DNA of 64,000 nt from Cellulomonas sp. 73-92 (lineage in GTDB: Bacteria > Actinomycetota > Actinomycetes > Actinomycetales > Cellulomonadaceae). Under the pieces are notes generated by a model. The model was not told the DNA's origin. It ran no database searches and saw only the letters and a program-made list of their open reading frames with translations. Both the position numbers and the translations under genes were made by a program. The stretch is from contig NZ_MKTH01000024.1 in the NCBI RefSeq assembly GCF_001898175.1, positions 41,493 to 105,492 of the forward strand. The letters are read 5' to 3'. Below, in pieces: positions 16,698-25,373 of this stretch; the stretch's first letter is position 1; each line of letters begins with the position of its first letter.

Positions 16698-18265
16698 TGG
16701 CCGCCCGGGGGAAGCGCGCCGAGATCGAGATCCCGACCACCGTCCGCAACCTGCCGTCGCCGGCGTTCGACGAGCTGACGGGTGTCCTGCCGCGGCTCGT
16801 CGAGATCTCGCTGACGACGCTGTTCCCGCACCCCAAGAACCCTCGTCGGGACCTCGGGGACCTGACCGAGCTCGCGGACTCGATCCGCTCGAGCGGCATC
16901 CGTCAGCCCTTGACCGTCGTGCCGATCCTCGACACCGACGACGAGCCGTCCGGCCACTACCAGACCGTCATCGGCCACCGCCGCGCCGCGGCCGCGAAGC
17001 TCGCCGGCCTGAACTCGGTGCCGGCGATCGTCGACGAGACGTTGACGCCGGCGCAGCAGCTCGAGCTGATGCTCGTCGAGAACGTGCAGCGCGCGGACCT
17101 CTCGCCCATCGAGGAGGCGGACGGCTACCAGGGCCTCCTCGACCTCGGTCTCGACGTCGACGCGATCGCCCGTGAGACCGGACGCAGCGAGTCCACTGTG
17201 CGGCGCCGGCTGCGCCTGGGCAGCCTGCCGGAGAAGGCCCGGGAGAAGCTGCACACGGGGCAGGCGACGCTGGCGCAGGCCGATCGACTGTCCGACTTCG
17301 AGGACGACCCGGAGCTCGTCGAGCAGCTGGCGAAGGTGCTGGGTTCGGCGGACTTCGAGAACGAGCTCGCCAAGGCCACCAAGAAGGTCATGATCGCCCG
17401 TGCGGTGGCCCGTGTGGTGGATGCCCTGCAGGCGGCCGGCGCGACTCCGATCCCGCTCAGGGAGCACGGTGAGTACCAGGGCTACGCGCCTGATGGCATG
17501 GTGCAGGTCGGCTACATCAGCCGGTGGGAGCTCCAGCAGGGCTCGCAGTCGCAGAAGGTGGCCAACTGGCTCGAGCACTACCTGAGCGACGTCGACGCGA
17601 CGTGCGTCTTCCGCACCTTCCACAACACGTACGACGACAACGTCTACCTGTTCCGGCCCCGGTCGGAGCCCTCGGCCGGCGACCAGCCCGCGACGCCGGC
17701 GGTGGACCCGGAGTGGGAGCGCCAGCAGGCCGAGCGTCGCGCCGCCGTCGCGGCGCAGGCCGAGCGGCACGAGCGGTTCACCGGGCTGCGCAGAGCCTTC
17801 GTCGACGGGCTGAAGGCCCGGTCGATCACGACACAGCAGGTCGCGATCCTCGCCGGGTTCGTCGCTCGCCGTGACCTGATGTGGGTGTGGACCAGCTTCG
17901 ACACCTACGGCGTCGACAAGAAGCTGCTGGCGTGGCTCGGCATCGAGCCCTTCGGCAACGCCACCAGCGACGACGAGGATGACGCCGTGGTCGCCGCGGC
18001 GATCGCCGCCCTGGACACCGGGCACGCCCTGCTCGCGCTCGCCGTGCTGGGCGAGGAGGACGGACTCTGCTCGGATAACTATCCGACCGCCCGCGTCGGC
18101 GCCTACTACGAGCTGCTGCAGCAGCTCGGCTACGCCCCGTGCAGCGAGGAGGTCGATGCCCTCACCGAGCGGCCGGCCGACGAGGCCGACGAGGCCGACG
18201 TCGACGACGAGGGCTTCTACGACGCGGCCGACGACGTCGACGACGACGAGGGCGACGAGGACTGA
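16697..18265 (+). CDS. ParB/Spo0J-like nuclease-fold and HTH protein
   Basis: 522 aa. Residues ~35-130 are a ParB N-terminal domain (HPKNPRRDLGDLTELADSI, GHRRAAAAKLAG with the GxRR box, ENVQRADLSPIEEADGY). The KorB/ParB HTH follows (DAIARETGRSESTVRRRLRL). The remaining 350 residues are phage-specific and end in a very acidic tail. No ParA is present, so plasmid-like partition is unlikely. A role in replication or gene regulation is more plausible. Confidence 0.85.
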   Translation: MAARGKRAEIEIPTTVRNLPSPAFDELTGVLPRLVEISLTTLFPHPKNPRRDLGDLTELADSIRSSGIRQPLTVVPILDTDDEPSGHYQTVIGHRRAAAAKLAGLNSVPAIVDETLTPAQQLELMLVENVQRADLSPIEEADGYQGLLDLGLDVDAIARETGRSESTVRRRLRLGSLPEKAREKLHTGQATLAQADRLSDFEDDPELVEQLAKVLGSADFENELAKATKKVMIARAVARVVDALQAAGATPIPLREHGEYQGYAPDGMVQVGYISRWELQQGSQSQKVANWLEHYLSDVDATCVFRTFHNTYDDNVYLFRPRSEPSAGDQPATPAVDPEWERQQAERRAAVAAQAERHERFTGLRRAFVDGLKARSITTQQVAILAGFVARRDLMWVWTSFDTYGVDKKLLAWLGIEPFGNATSDDEDDAVVAAAIAALDTGHALLALAVLGEEDGLCSDNYPTARVGAYYELLQQLGYAPCSEEVDALTERPADEADEADVDDEGFYDAADDVDDDEGDED

Positions 18266-18270
18266 GTCCG

Positions 18271-19428
18271 GTGCCCAAGACGATCGGTGCGTCGGCGCAT
18301 GCGGCCGCGTACGCGGGTGAGCAGGACCCGGCGCGGCTGCGCGTCGCCCCGCCCCTGCGAGCCGAGTCGCGTGAGGAGTGGCGCGAGCGGATGGCCCGCA
18401 AGGGTGCCGAGCGTCGCCGGATGGAGGCAGGTCTGCCGCGCGGGCAGGTCGTCTCGGAGGCCTCGGCGTACGACCCGGAGCACGACCCGACCGTGGCCGA
18501 GCGGCGGGCGACGCGTGACGAGCAGATCGTCGCGGCCTACGAGGCGGACGACCAGCCGAGCATCCAGGAGCTCGGCCACCGGTTCGACCTGAGCCATGAG
18601 ATGGTGCGCCGGATCCTGCACCAGCAGGGTGTGCAGCTGTCACCCAAGGGCCACCACCGCACCCCGTCCCAGGCGGCGCCAGCATCCGTCCCCGCGCCGC
18701 CGGCGTCGGCCCCGGCGGTGGTCGTCCCCAAGCCGGCGCCGCCAGCCTCCCGCCCGGCTGCTCCGAACCCCGACTCGCGCGACCGGCTGGCGGCGGTCAC
18801 CGCCTACGTCGCCGGCGACTCCATGGCCGAGATCGCAGCCCGCACGCACCGCAGCGCTGGGACGGTGCGCGGCTGGCTCGTCGACGCCGGCGTGCAGCTG
18901 CGGGCTCGTGGCGGCTACGTCCTGGTGCCGGGCCGTGACGAGCAGATCGTCGCCGCGTTCACCGGCCCGGAGCACCCCTCGACGAGGGACCTGGCGCAGC
19001 GGTTCGGTGTGGGCGAGTCCCGCATCGGACAGATCCTGCGCGACCACGGCGTGTCCGCTGCCCAGCCCGACCGCCCACGCAGCCCCGCACGTCGCGATCC
19101 CGCACCCAGCGTGCCGGCACCGCTGTCCACCCCGGCACCCGACGAACCCGACGCCCCCACCCAGGATCCCGCGCCGGTCGAGCCGGCAGCCGTCGAGCCG
19201 CTGCCGCCCGCCGACGCCGCCCCGGTGTCGACCACCGCCCCGGCCCCGAGGACCGAGCTGACCGCTCTCCTGCCCGACGACGTGCGCCGCGCGATCCACG
19301 ACGTCGTGGCAGGCCTCATGGACGCCGCAGCAGGCCTCGCCGGCGCCGCCAAGGGCATGGCCCGCCTCGAGGCCTACGCCGCCCTGTACCTGCCCGCCAC
19401 CACCGCACCGAAGGAGACCCTGCTGTGA
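18271..19428 (+). CDS. Protein with three tandem HTH domains
   Basis: 385 aa from a GTG at 18271. Three related HTH units are visible: ~89-131 (IQELGHRFDLSHEMVRRIL), ~170-212 (MAEIAARTHRSAGTVRGWL) and ~222-262 (TRDLAQRFGVGESRIGQIL). Each begins with RDEQIVAAY, RDRLAAVTAY or RDEQIVAAF, joined by Pro/Ala-rich linkers. The C-terminus is a proline-rich stretch and an Ala-rich helix. Probably binds repeated DNA sites, as a phage regulator or origin-binding protein. Confidence 0.7.
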   Translation: MPKTIGASAHAAAYAGEQDPARLRVAPPLRAESREEWRERMARKGAERRRMEAGLPRGQVVSEASAYDPEHDPTVAERRATRDEQIVAAYEADDQPSIQELGHRFDLSHEMVRRILHQQGVQLSPKGHHRTPSQAAPASVPAPPASAPAVVVPKPAPPASRPAAPNPDSRDRLAAVTAYVAGDSMAEIAARTHRSAGTVRGWLVDAGVQLRARGGYVLVPGRDEQIVAAFTGPEHPSTRDLAQRFGVGESRIGQILRDHGVSAAQPDRPRSPARRDPAPSVPAPLSTPAPDEPDAPTQDPAPVEPAAVEPLPPADAAPVSTTAPAPRTELTALLPDDVRRAIHDVVAGLMDAAAGLAGAAKGMARLEAYAALYLPATTAPKETLL

Positions 19429-19847
19429 CCACCACCACCGACACGACCGACACCACGGCCGTGCAGATCGCCCTCGAGGAGCGCCGCAGGCACCTCGCCG
19501 GCGACCTGCCCCGCCTGGTCCGCATCGCCGCCGAGCGGCACTCCGTCGCCGACTCCGCGGACGACGACGTCGCCTGGGTCGAGCGCCAGCTCACCGAGCT
19601 CGACGCCGCGCTCGCGGGTCCCACGCCGAGCCTCCCGATCCCGGACGGCCCGAAGATGCTCCGCGAGACGCTGAGTGCCGCGCAGTCCGCGATCGCGGCA
19701 AGCCCATACACCGAGCGTCGGCCCGAGCACGTGGCGCGGCTCGGGGTGCTCATCGACGCCCTGGACGTGCTGCGCCCCCTCGGTCCGAACGGCAAGCACG
19801 GTGACCTGCACACGTCGTCATGCGGCTGCCAGGCGGTGCAGCCGTGA
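19425..19847 (+). CDS. Phage hypothetical protein
   Basis: 140 aa, mostly helical, with a Thr-rich N-terminus (TTTTDTTDTT) and a CGC near the C-terminus. GTG start overlaps the previous stop (GTGA at 19425-19428). Family not recognised. Confidence 0.6.
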   Translation: MTTTTDTTDTTAVQIALEERRRHLAGDLPRLVRIAAERHSVADSADDDVAWVERQLTELDAALAGPTPSLPIPDGPKMLRETLSAAQSAIAASPYTERRPEHVARLGVLIDALDVLRPLGPNGKHGDLHTSSCGCQAVQP

Positions 19848-20287
19848 CGAAGCTGTCGGGTGCGCTGCCCAAGGATGCGGCGCTGAACGGGATGCACGCG
19901 ATCGAGCGCCAGCTGATCAACCAGCCAGAGGACGAGCACCTGGTCCTCATGTGGGTCGGGGTGTCGAAGCTGACGACCGCGATCGAGTCGGGCGAGGTCG
20001 AGGCCACGCTGCACGTCGTCTCGATCGAGCCGGTCCTGCCCGGTGACATCACGGTCGCCGACAAGCTGATGCGCGCCGCCCGGTCGGCGCACTCGGGTCA
20101 GCACGAGCTGGAGATCGACGGCCTGACCGTCACCAAGGGCACGGGCGAGGTCATCGACGGCCCCTGGAACGCGCAGGAGATCGACGGGTCCGGCGTCGTG
20201 CGCGTGCCCGCCGACAAGGGACTGTTCCGTGAGCCCGGCGTCAACGACGAGCCCGACGACGGCGGCGACGGGGATGAGGAGTCGTGA
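19844..20287 (+). CDS. Phage hypothetical protein
   Basis: 147 aa. An alpha/beta N-terminal ~115 residues (EHLVLMWVGVSKLTTAIESGEVEATLHVVSIEP, shown in part) ends in an acidic tail (DEPDDGGDGDEES). GTG start in a GTGA overlap. It resembles small phage proteins that accompany replication genes, but I cannot name the family. Confidence 0.6.
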   Translation: MTKLSGALPKDAALNGMHAIERQLINQPEDEHLVLMWVGVSKLTTAIESGEVEATLHVVSIEPVLPGDITVADKLMRAARSAHSGQHELEIDGLTVTKGTGEVIDGPWNAQEIDGSGVVRVPADKGLFREPGVNDEPDDGGDGDEES

Positions 20288-20529
20288 TCGCCCCGTTCGG
20301 CCTGCAGGCGCTGCCGCACCCACGTGAGGGCATCTACCGGCGCGCCGACCTCGCCCGCACCCACGCCGAAGAGCAGCACCGCCAGGCCCTGGCCGACCGC
20401 GACACCGCGATCGACCGCTGCCCCGGCTGCGGCGGCTGGCGCGCCCACCCACAGCCCGGCGAGGGCGGCCGCAACCGCCTGCCTCAGCGGCTTCGCCCAG
20501 CCCGACACATCTGCCCCGAGGCCCGCTGA
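20284..20529 (+). CDS. Small phage zinc-knuckle protein
   Basis: 81 aa; CPGCGGWRAH and a later HICPEAR supply Cys/His ligands. GTG start overlaps upstream. Function unknown. Confidence 0.5.
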   Translation: MIAPFGLQALPHPREGIYRRADLARTHAEEQHRQALADRDTAIDRCPGCGGWRAHPQPGEGGRNRLPQRLRPARHICPEAR

Positions 20530-20993
20530 TGAAGATCTACGTGGCGTCGAGCTGGCGCAACGCCCGACAACCGCAGGTCGTCGACATGCTGACGCGGGCC
20601 GGGCACGAGGCCTACGACTTCCGCAACCCGCCGGGCGCGACGGGCTTTGCCTGGCACGAGGTCGGCTTGGCGACCGACCGGCAGACGCTCGGTGGACACG
20701 ACACGGTGCCGACGCTGGACTTCCTCGACGCGATGGACCACCCACGCGCGCACGCGGCCTTCGGATCCGACTTCGCGGCGATGCACTGGGCCGACGCCTG
20801 CGTCCTGGTCACACCCTGCGGTCGCTCGGCTCACCTCGAGCTCGGTTGGGCGGTCGGCGCCGGCAAGCGCACCGCGGTCCTCCTCGACCACCACGTCACT
20901 CCCGAGCTCATGTACGGCATGGTCGACCACCTGACCGTCTCCGAGCCCGAGCTGCTCGCCTGGCTCGCGGACATCGAGGCCTTCGGTGGCTGA
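20529..20993 (+). CDS. Nucleoside 2-deoxyribosyltransferase-like protein
   Basis: 154 aa. KIYVASSWRN at the N-terminus, HWADACVLVTPCGRSAHLELGWAVGAGK (given in parts) and AVLLDH match the nucleoside 2-deoxyribosyltransferase/DUF4406-like fold, where the Glu of the HLELG turn is the nucleophile. It may salvage or remodel nucleotides during infection. ATG overlaps the previous stop (TGATG). Confidence 0.75.
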   Translation: MKIYVASSWRNARQPQVVDMLTRAGHEAYDFRNPPGATGFAWHEVGLATDRQTLGGHDTVPTLDFLDAMDHPRAHAAFGSDFAAMHWADACVLVTPCGRSAHLELGWAVGAGKRTAVLLDHHVTPELMYGMVDHLTVSEPELLAWLADIEAFGG

Positions 20994-21387
20994 CGTCGAC
21001 GTCGCGCCGGCCGGCCACGAGTACGTGCCGCGCGACACCGCGCGCGCCGGCGAGCTGCAGGCGGCATGCGCCTGCGGATGGTGCGAGCCCGGCGCGCGCC
21101 ATGGCGACCCGGCGTGGGTCGCCGCAGCGACGCTCGACGCCTGGCAGACGCACATCGACGCCCTGGTGCCGGACTTCGCGCACACGCCGAAGGCCGAGGC
21201 CTCGCGTCGACGCAAGGCGCGCGCGCTCGTGGACGCGGCGATCGCCCTGGGCCTGGCCGACGAGGACCTGCTGCCGGCCGGTGGCCACCGCGCCGAGGTG
21301 GTCAAGGCCGCCGGCGTGAAGACCCCGCACGACGACGACACCTGGTTCGTCGTGCACGAGCTGATGACCGAGAGGACCGCCCGATGA
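20986..21387 (+). CDS. Phage hypothetical protein with Cys pair
   Basis: 133 aa, GTG start overlapping the previous gene. CACGWCE near residue 28 resembles the C-x-C-G-W of small phage zinc proteins. The remainder is helical. Family not recognised. Confidence 0.55.
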   Translation: MADVDVAPAGHEYVPRDTARAGELQAACACGWCEPGARHGDPAWVAAATLDAWQTHIDALVPDFAHTPKAEASRRRKARALVDAAIALGLADEDLLPAGGHRAEVVKAAGVKTPHDDDTWFVVHELMTERTAR

Positions 21388-21611
21388 CCGCCCTGACCAC
21401 CAAGACCATCGTCAGCGACTCGTTCCTGATCCCTGGCAACGAGAACGGCAAGCCCATCGCGCTGGCCAAGCTCGGCGACCGGCTCGAGCAGCTCGCCTCC
21501 CGGTTCCCGCCCGGGACCACGGACATCGACCTGTCCACCCTGCGCGTCAGCGTCGACAACGGCGAGCTCGTCCGGGTGTCGGTCAGCACGCACGAGCGGC
21601 CGGTCCGATGA
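21384..21611 (+). CDS. Small phage hypothetical protein
   Basis: 75 aa, ATG in an ATGA overlap. The sequence is alpha/beta and soluble (LGDRLEQLASRFPPGTTDID). No family recognised. Confidence 0.55.
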   Translation: MTALTTKTIVSDSFLIPGNENGKPIALAKLGDRLEQLASRFPPGTTDIDLSTLRVSVDNGELVRVSVSTHERPVR

Positions 21612-22039
21612 GCGAGGTCCCGCACCTGGCGATCCCGGGCGATGGCCAGACCCTCGACGAGCGTCGGATGCAGCGTGTGATGGCGGCGCTGCTGGTCCAC
21701 GACCAGCGCCACGGCGACACGCTGGCTGATGACTTCCAGGCGATCCTCACCGCCCGCGTACCGCTCCCGCCGACGCTGCCGTCCTGGGCCCAGCTCGTCG
21801 AGCGGCAGCCGTGCATCAAGGTCGTCTGCTCCGGCTGCGGCGAGGGCTTCCACGACGACGAGTACACGACGCACCACACGACGGTCAACGACGCCCGGGA
21901 GGACATCGACTCCTGGCTCGGCCTCGAGGACGACGACAACGACCCGCTGTGGAAGCTCGTCGACGACGACCTGCTCTGCCAGGAGTGCCGACAGGCGCGC
22001 GAGCAGAAGGCCGCAGCACCCGCCGGGGAGATCCGATGA
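21608..22039 (+). CDS. Phage zinc-ribbon-like hypothetical protein
   Basis: 143 aa. VVCSGCGEGFHDDE and DLLCQECRQ form a CxxC...CxxC set suggestive of one structural zinc. The segment between them is acidic and helical. ATGA overlap with both neighbours. Function unknown. Confidence 0.55.
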   Translation: MSEVPHLAIPGDGQTLDERRMQRVMAALLVHDQRHGDTLADDFQAILTARVPLPPTLPSWAQLVERQPCIKVVCSGCGEGFHDDEYTTHHTTVNDAREDIDSWLGLEDDDNDPLWKLVDDDLLCQECRQAREQKAAAPAGEIR

Positions 22040-22356
22040 CGCGCAACGTGCGCCGGGCGGCGATCGACGACGACCTGGACGTCTACGTCGAGGTCCAGCC
22101 CAACGCGGATGGGTCGTTCGACATCGTGCCGTTCGTCCGGCTGCTGGCCCCTGGCGGCGGTCGTGAGGGCTCGTCGCACTACCCGAGCGGCTCCCACACC
22201 TGGCGGCCGACGCGCCGCGAGCTGAAGGCCCTCAACCGTGCCGGCATCGACCCGTTCGACGAGGCCGAGCGCCGCGCCCGCGTCTACCTCGAGCGGCTGC
22301 GCGCCCAGCGCGAGCAGGAGGCCGACCTGCGCCGGCAGATGCGACGGCTGACATGA
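22036..22356 (+). CDS. Phage hypothetical protein
   Basis: 106 aa. The N-terminal half is beta-rich (DVYVEVQPNADGSFDIVPFVRL); the C-terminal half is a charged helix of Arg, Glu and Gln. Last gene of the tightly overlapping small-gene run. Family not recognised. Confidence 0.55.
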   Translation: MTRNVRRAAIDDDLDVYVEVQPNADGSFDIVPFVRLLAPGGGREGSSHYPSGSHTWRPTRRELKALNRAGIDPFDEAERRARVYLERLRAQREQEADLRRQMRRLT

Positions 22357-22423
22357 ACCCAGCCCGATCCCCGCCGCGCTCGCGGCTCACCCCGCTCAGA
22401 ACCGAACGAAGGAGATCTCGCCC

Positions 22424-23395
22424 GTGCCTTGGGCCCGCGTCGGCGACAACGCCGCGACCTACCCCCCGCTGCTGTCCGTCGCCGGCGTCAAGGGCGCCGA
22501 CGAGCGCACGGTCAACGAGGTGGCCGGGTTCGTGTTCCGCTGCGCCTGGCAGGTCGCCGCACACACCACGGACTACGTGATCGACATCGGCACGGTGCAG
22601 ATGATCGGCGGCGCGAGGTGGTCCGAGCTCGTCAAACTCGCCGAGCGGGTCAAGCTCCTCGAGCGCACCCGGGTCAACGGGCTGCTCGCCTGGCGGCTCG
22701 TGGAGAAGGACGACTTCATCCACATCCGCACGGTGGCGGAGATGGAGTGGAACAACCGGCAGCGCAACGACACCCGCGACCCGCGCCTGATGGTCCCGAT
22801 CCGTCAGCGCGACGGCGACCAGTGCCGGTGGTGCCGCATCGTCGTGGTGTGGTCGGGGCCGTCGAACAACCGGTCGGCCACGGTCGACCACCTGGTGCCC
22901 GGCGAGGCGGCCACGGTCGACACCGCGGTGATCGCCTGCTGGGAGTGCAACCACGCCCGCAACGACGACCGCTCCGGCAAGTGGGAGGCCGAGCATGCCG
23001 TCTTCCCGCCGCCGGTCAAGCCGCTGTACGGGTCGGCGACGGTGAAGTACCTGTTCGAGAACGCGGGCGTCGTCGTCGAGCAGAACATCGGCCGGCCTCG
23101 CAAGACGGTCGAGCGAGCCAGCGACCCCGACACCGCACGGACCACGCAGCCGCACGGCGCGTCTCCAGTGCGACCGGGCGGCGCGGCTACCGCTCCCGCC
23201 ACCGATCCGCTGGCCGGCGCACCGCCAGGTGAGTCGTCGCGTGTCGTTCACGACTCGCCCTCCGACGAGTTCGAACTCGCCGGGTCGGGTCGGGTCGGGT
23301 CGGACTCGGGTAGTGACGGGCTGGGTAGTGACGGGCTGGGTAGTGACGGGCTGGGTCGCTCTCGGCGTCGTGGTCGTCGTGGGAGTGGACGATGA
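22424..23395 (+). CDS. HNH endonuclease-like protein with low-complexity tail
   Basis: 323 aa from a GTG 8 bases after AAGGAG. The N-terminal ~105 residues form a helical domain. Residues ~125-185 carry an HNH-type zinc site: CRWCRI, the TVDHLVPGEA core and CWECNHARND. Actinophages often carry such proteins near replication genes. The last ~80 residues are low-complexity, with a GSDGL tandem repeat encoded by the DNA repeat at 23308-23355. Confidence 0.75.
   Translation: MPWARVGDNAATYPPLLSVAGVKGADERTVNEVAGFVFRCAWQVAAHTTDYVIDIGTVQMIGGARWSELVKLAERVKLLERTRVNGLLAWRLVEKDDFIHIRTVAEMEWNNRQRNDTRDPRLMVPIRQRDGDQCRWCRIVVVWSGPSNNRSATVDHLVPGEAATVDTAVIACWECNHARNDDRSGKWEAEHAVFPPPVKPLYGSATVKYLFENAGVVVEQNIGRPRKTVERASDPDTARTTQPHGASPVRPGGAATAPATDPLAGAPPGESSRVVHDSPSDEFELAGSGRVGSDSGSDGLGSDGLGSDGLGRSRRRGRRGSGR
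23281..23355 (+). repeat. CGGGT pentamers followed by three 15-bp tandem repeats
   Basis: About four to five CGGGT units at 23281-23302, then GGGTAGTGACGGGCT three times at 23308-23352 plus a partial unit. In frame this encodes GSDGL repeats in the tail of the HNH protein. Its regularity suggests slippage-prone expansion, though repeated sites for a DNA-binding protein are possible. Confidence 0.85.
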
Positions 23396-24087
23396 GCGCC
23401 CCAGCCTTGACGATCGAGGACATCCGCACCCGGCTGGTCGATCGCCTGGACGAGCTGCTCGAGCCTCGCACGGTGCGTACCCGGCGGTGGGTGCATCGGG
23501 TGGGGACTGATGCCCTGGTGCCCGAGGATGTCGAGGTGCGGATGCCCGGGCTGCTGGGTCAGCTGGCGCGGGGCAACCCGTCGTCGACGGCTGGCCGCTC
23601 GTCGTCGTCGGGCGGGTCTCGTCCGCCGGGTTCACTCGTGGCGGCTGACACGCTGCTGATGATCGACCGGGAGGCGCGGCCGTTGGCGGCGCAGCTGGTG
23701 GCCCTGCGGGTGCAGGCGGCGATCGATGGTGTGCAGCTGGTGGCTCACCCGCGCCGGCTCATCGACGCGGTGCGGATCATCCGGGGCTTCGTCCCTGACC
23801 TGGACCGGGCGTGGCTGCACAGCGTCGACCGGACGGTGGAGCGCTGGTGGGTGCATGCCCGGGTGACGACGACGTGGGACGACGCGCCGCTGCGGCCGCA
23901 TGTGCCCTGCCCGGCCTGCGGAAAGGTCGGCGGGCTGCGTGTGGTGCCGGAGCCGCTGACGATGGCGTGCCTGGACTGCGGCGGCGCATGGGAGGGCAGC
24001 GAGGCCGACCTCGCCGCCGTGGCCAGCGACACGCGACACGCCGCTTCGGCCGCCGGGTCCAACGAGCAGGAGCCGGTCGCGCGCTAG
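23392..24087 (+). CDS. Phage hypothetical protein with C4 zinc ribbon
   Basis: 231 aa; ATG in an ATGA overlap. The helical N-terminal domain (LVDRLDELLEPRTVRTRRWV) is followed by a Ser/Gly linker, a second helical domain, and a C-terminal zinc ribbon with CPACGKVGGLR and CLDCGG. Similar proteins lie just before the terminase module in actinophages. The function is unknown. Confidence 0.65.
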   Translation: MSAPALTIEDIRTRLVDRLDELLEPRTVRTRRWVHRVGTDALVPEDVEVRMPGLLGQLARGNPSSTAGRSSSSGGSRPPGSLVAADTLLMIDREARPLAAQLVALRVQAAIDGVQLVAHPRRLIDAVRIIRGFVPDLDRAWLHSVDRTVERWWVHARVTTTWDDAPLRPHVPCPACGKVGGLRVVPEPLTMACLDCGGAWEGSEADLAAVASDTRHAASAAGSNEQEPVAR

Positions 24088-24114
24088 TGTGCACCTCGGT
24101 GGGTTCGTCATGCC

Positions 24115-24150
24115 CACGAGGCCTCAGCCGGTTCGGCTGGGGCCTTCGTG
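24115..24150 (+). terminator. Hairpin ending the early gene run
   Basis: CACGAGGCCTCAGCCG at 24115-24130 pairs, with one mismatch and one bulge-like change, with CGGCTGGGGCCTTCGTG to 24150 around a GTT loop. It lies about 28 bases after the last early gene and has no U-tract. 24151-24279 shows no supported gene. Confidence 0.65.
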
Positions 24151-24279
24151 CTTCCCGGGGTTGGGCATGCCCCGGGGTGCAGGACCGCCTCGGCGTGGCC
24201 GGGTGCAGCTGGCGGGCGGCGAGGGGTCGCCGGGTCGAGCCTCTAGCGGTCGGAGGTCCCGCCAGCCTTCGGGGGGTGC

Positions 24280-24621
24280 GTGGTGCTCAGCGAGTGGGAT
24301 CCGCGTCGCGGTCGTCAGGGTCGCACGTGGCGGCGCCTAGTCCAGCAGCTCTGCCCGCCGGGCTCGGTCTGCCAGGCGACCCCGTGCCGGTACCTGCGCG
24401 AGACGGACGGACTGATCCTCTTCGGCCTGCGGCACAACCACCCGTGGGGTCCGAGCCTGCACCACCTGGTCTCGCCTCTCGACGGCGGCCACCCGACCGA
24501 CCCGCGGAACCTGGTGCCGGCGCACTTCGGGTGCAACGCGTCGATCGGTCGCCCAGGTGCTGGTCGAGGCCTTGCGGGCCGGCCCCGGTCACGCGACTGG
24601 CCGCCCCTCGACCTGTCGTGA
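24280..24621 (+). CDS. HNH endonuclease, terminase-associated
   Basis: 113 aa from a double GTG (24280/24283). The HNH core is LHHLVSPLDGG then DPRNLVPAHFGCNAS, with Cys ligands near CQATPCR. Small HNH proteins directly upstream of the terminase are required for DNA packaging in several HK97-like phages. The position and size fit that role here. Confidence 0.8.
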   Translation: MVLSEWDPRRGRQGRTWRRLVQQLCPPGSVCQATPCRYLRETDGLILFGLRHNHPWGPSLHHLVSPLDGGHPTDPRNLVPAHFGCNASIGRPGAGRGLAGRPRSRDWPPLDLS

Positions 24622-24821
24622 CGCGCGGATTTTTCAGTTCGCGCCATTGTGGGCGACCGCCCCATCGACCTTTTTTTCTCCCCCCACTTGATTGCCCGGC
24701 GTGGGGCCTCACACGCGTGTGACCTGCGGCGATGTCTCACACGCCGGACGCGGGGAATGGTCGCGGCGGCGTCCGTTCGGACGGTCCAAAGCGATTTGCG
24801 GGTGAAGAACGGGGGTGCGTG
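24622..24821. promoter_or_regulatory. Non-coding region before terminase, candidate cos/pac region
   Basis: 200 bp without a supported gene, unusually T-rich for this genome (ATTTTTCAG at ~24629 and a run of seven T at ~24671). The perfect 14-bp palindrome TCACACGCGTGTGA occupies 24709-24722, and a second half-site TCTCACACGC lies near 24734. The location between HNH and terminase small subunit fits a packaging site or late promoter, but I cannot define either precisely. Confidence 0.35.
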
Positions 24822-25373
24822 ATGGCGCGCGAGATCTCCAACCACGGCGCCTCGGGCTACCGGCAGGGCTGCAAGTGCGGGGTGTGCCGCGGCGCGCACG
24901 CGGACTACGTGCGGGACTGGCGGGCGCGTCGCCGCGCCGCCGCGGCGGCCGCGGCGAACGCCGACAGCGAGCCGCTCGTCGTCACGACGCCTCCGACCGA
25001 GCCGGTCGTCACGCCCGCGGGCCTGAACATGAGCGCGCCGAACGGAGTGCTCGAGGCGGCGCTGCTGGACGACCTGCGGGAGCCGGACGACAAGGTTGCG
25101 TTCCGACACACGTACATCGGGATGGCCCGGCTGAACGCCCGGATCCTCGACCAGGCCGCCACGATCGACCGTCTCGACTTGGTCTCGCCGCTGCAGCTGC
25201 GTCAGTTCGAGCTGCTGCAGCGCATCGCCCTGCTCGGGTTCAAGGGGCTGGACGACGCGGGCGCCGGCGCCGGCCACCACGGCGAGGCGGACGGTGTCGC
25301 GGCCGAGGCTGAGGCGATACTCGCGGCGATCGAGCAGGAGGGACGCGGCAGTGAGAGCGGGCGGCAGGCCTGA
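24822..25373 (+). CDS. Terminase small subunit
   Basis: 183 aa. An N-terminal Cys knuckle (GCKCGVCRGAH) and basic helix is followed by an Ala/Thr linker and a helical core (residues ~75-150), the layout of actinophage small terminases. It is placed between HNH and the large subunit, which it overlaps. Starts at 24819 (GTG) or 24732 are possible; 24822 is chosen because the frame before it looks non-coding. Confidence 0.7.
   Translation: MAREISNHGASGYRQGCKCGVCRGAHADYVRDWRARRRAAAAAAANADSEPLVVTTPPTEPVVTPAGLNMSAPNGVLEAALLDDLREPDDKVAFRHTYIGMARLNARILDQAATIDRLDLVSPLQLRQFELLQRIALLGFKGLDDAGAGAGHHGEADGVAAEAEAILAAIEQEGRGSESGRQA

Noticed and set aside
16697..18265. Plasmid-type partition locus
   Set aside because: The ParB-like protein has no ParA partner nor parS-like cluster visible nearby, and the prophage is integrated with clear att sites.
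23281..23355. CRISPR array
   Set aside because: Repeats are contiguous 5- and 15-bp units without spacers and lie inside a coding frame; no cas gene is nearby.
24089..24340. 83-codon forward frame after the early gene hairpin
   Set aside because: Covers the terminator hairpin and has Arg/Gly/Ser shadow composition without a ribosome site.
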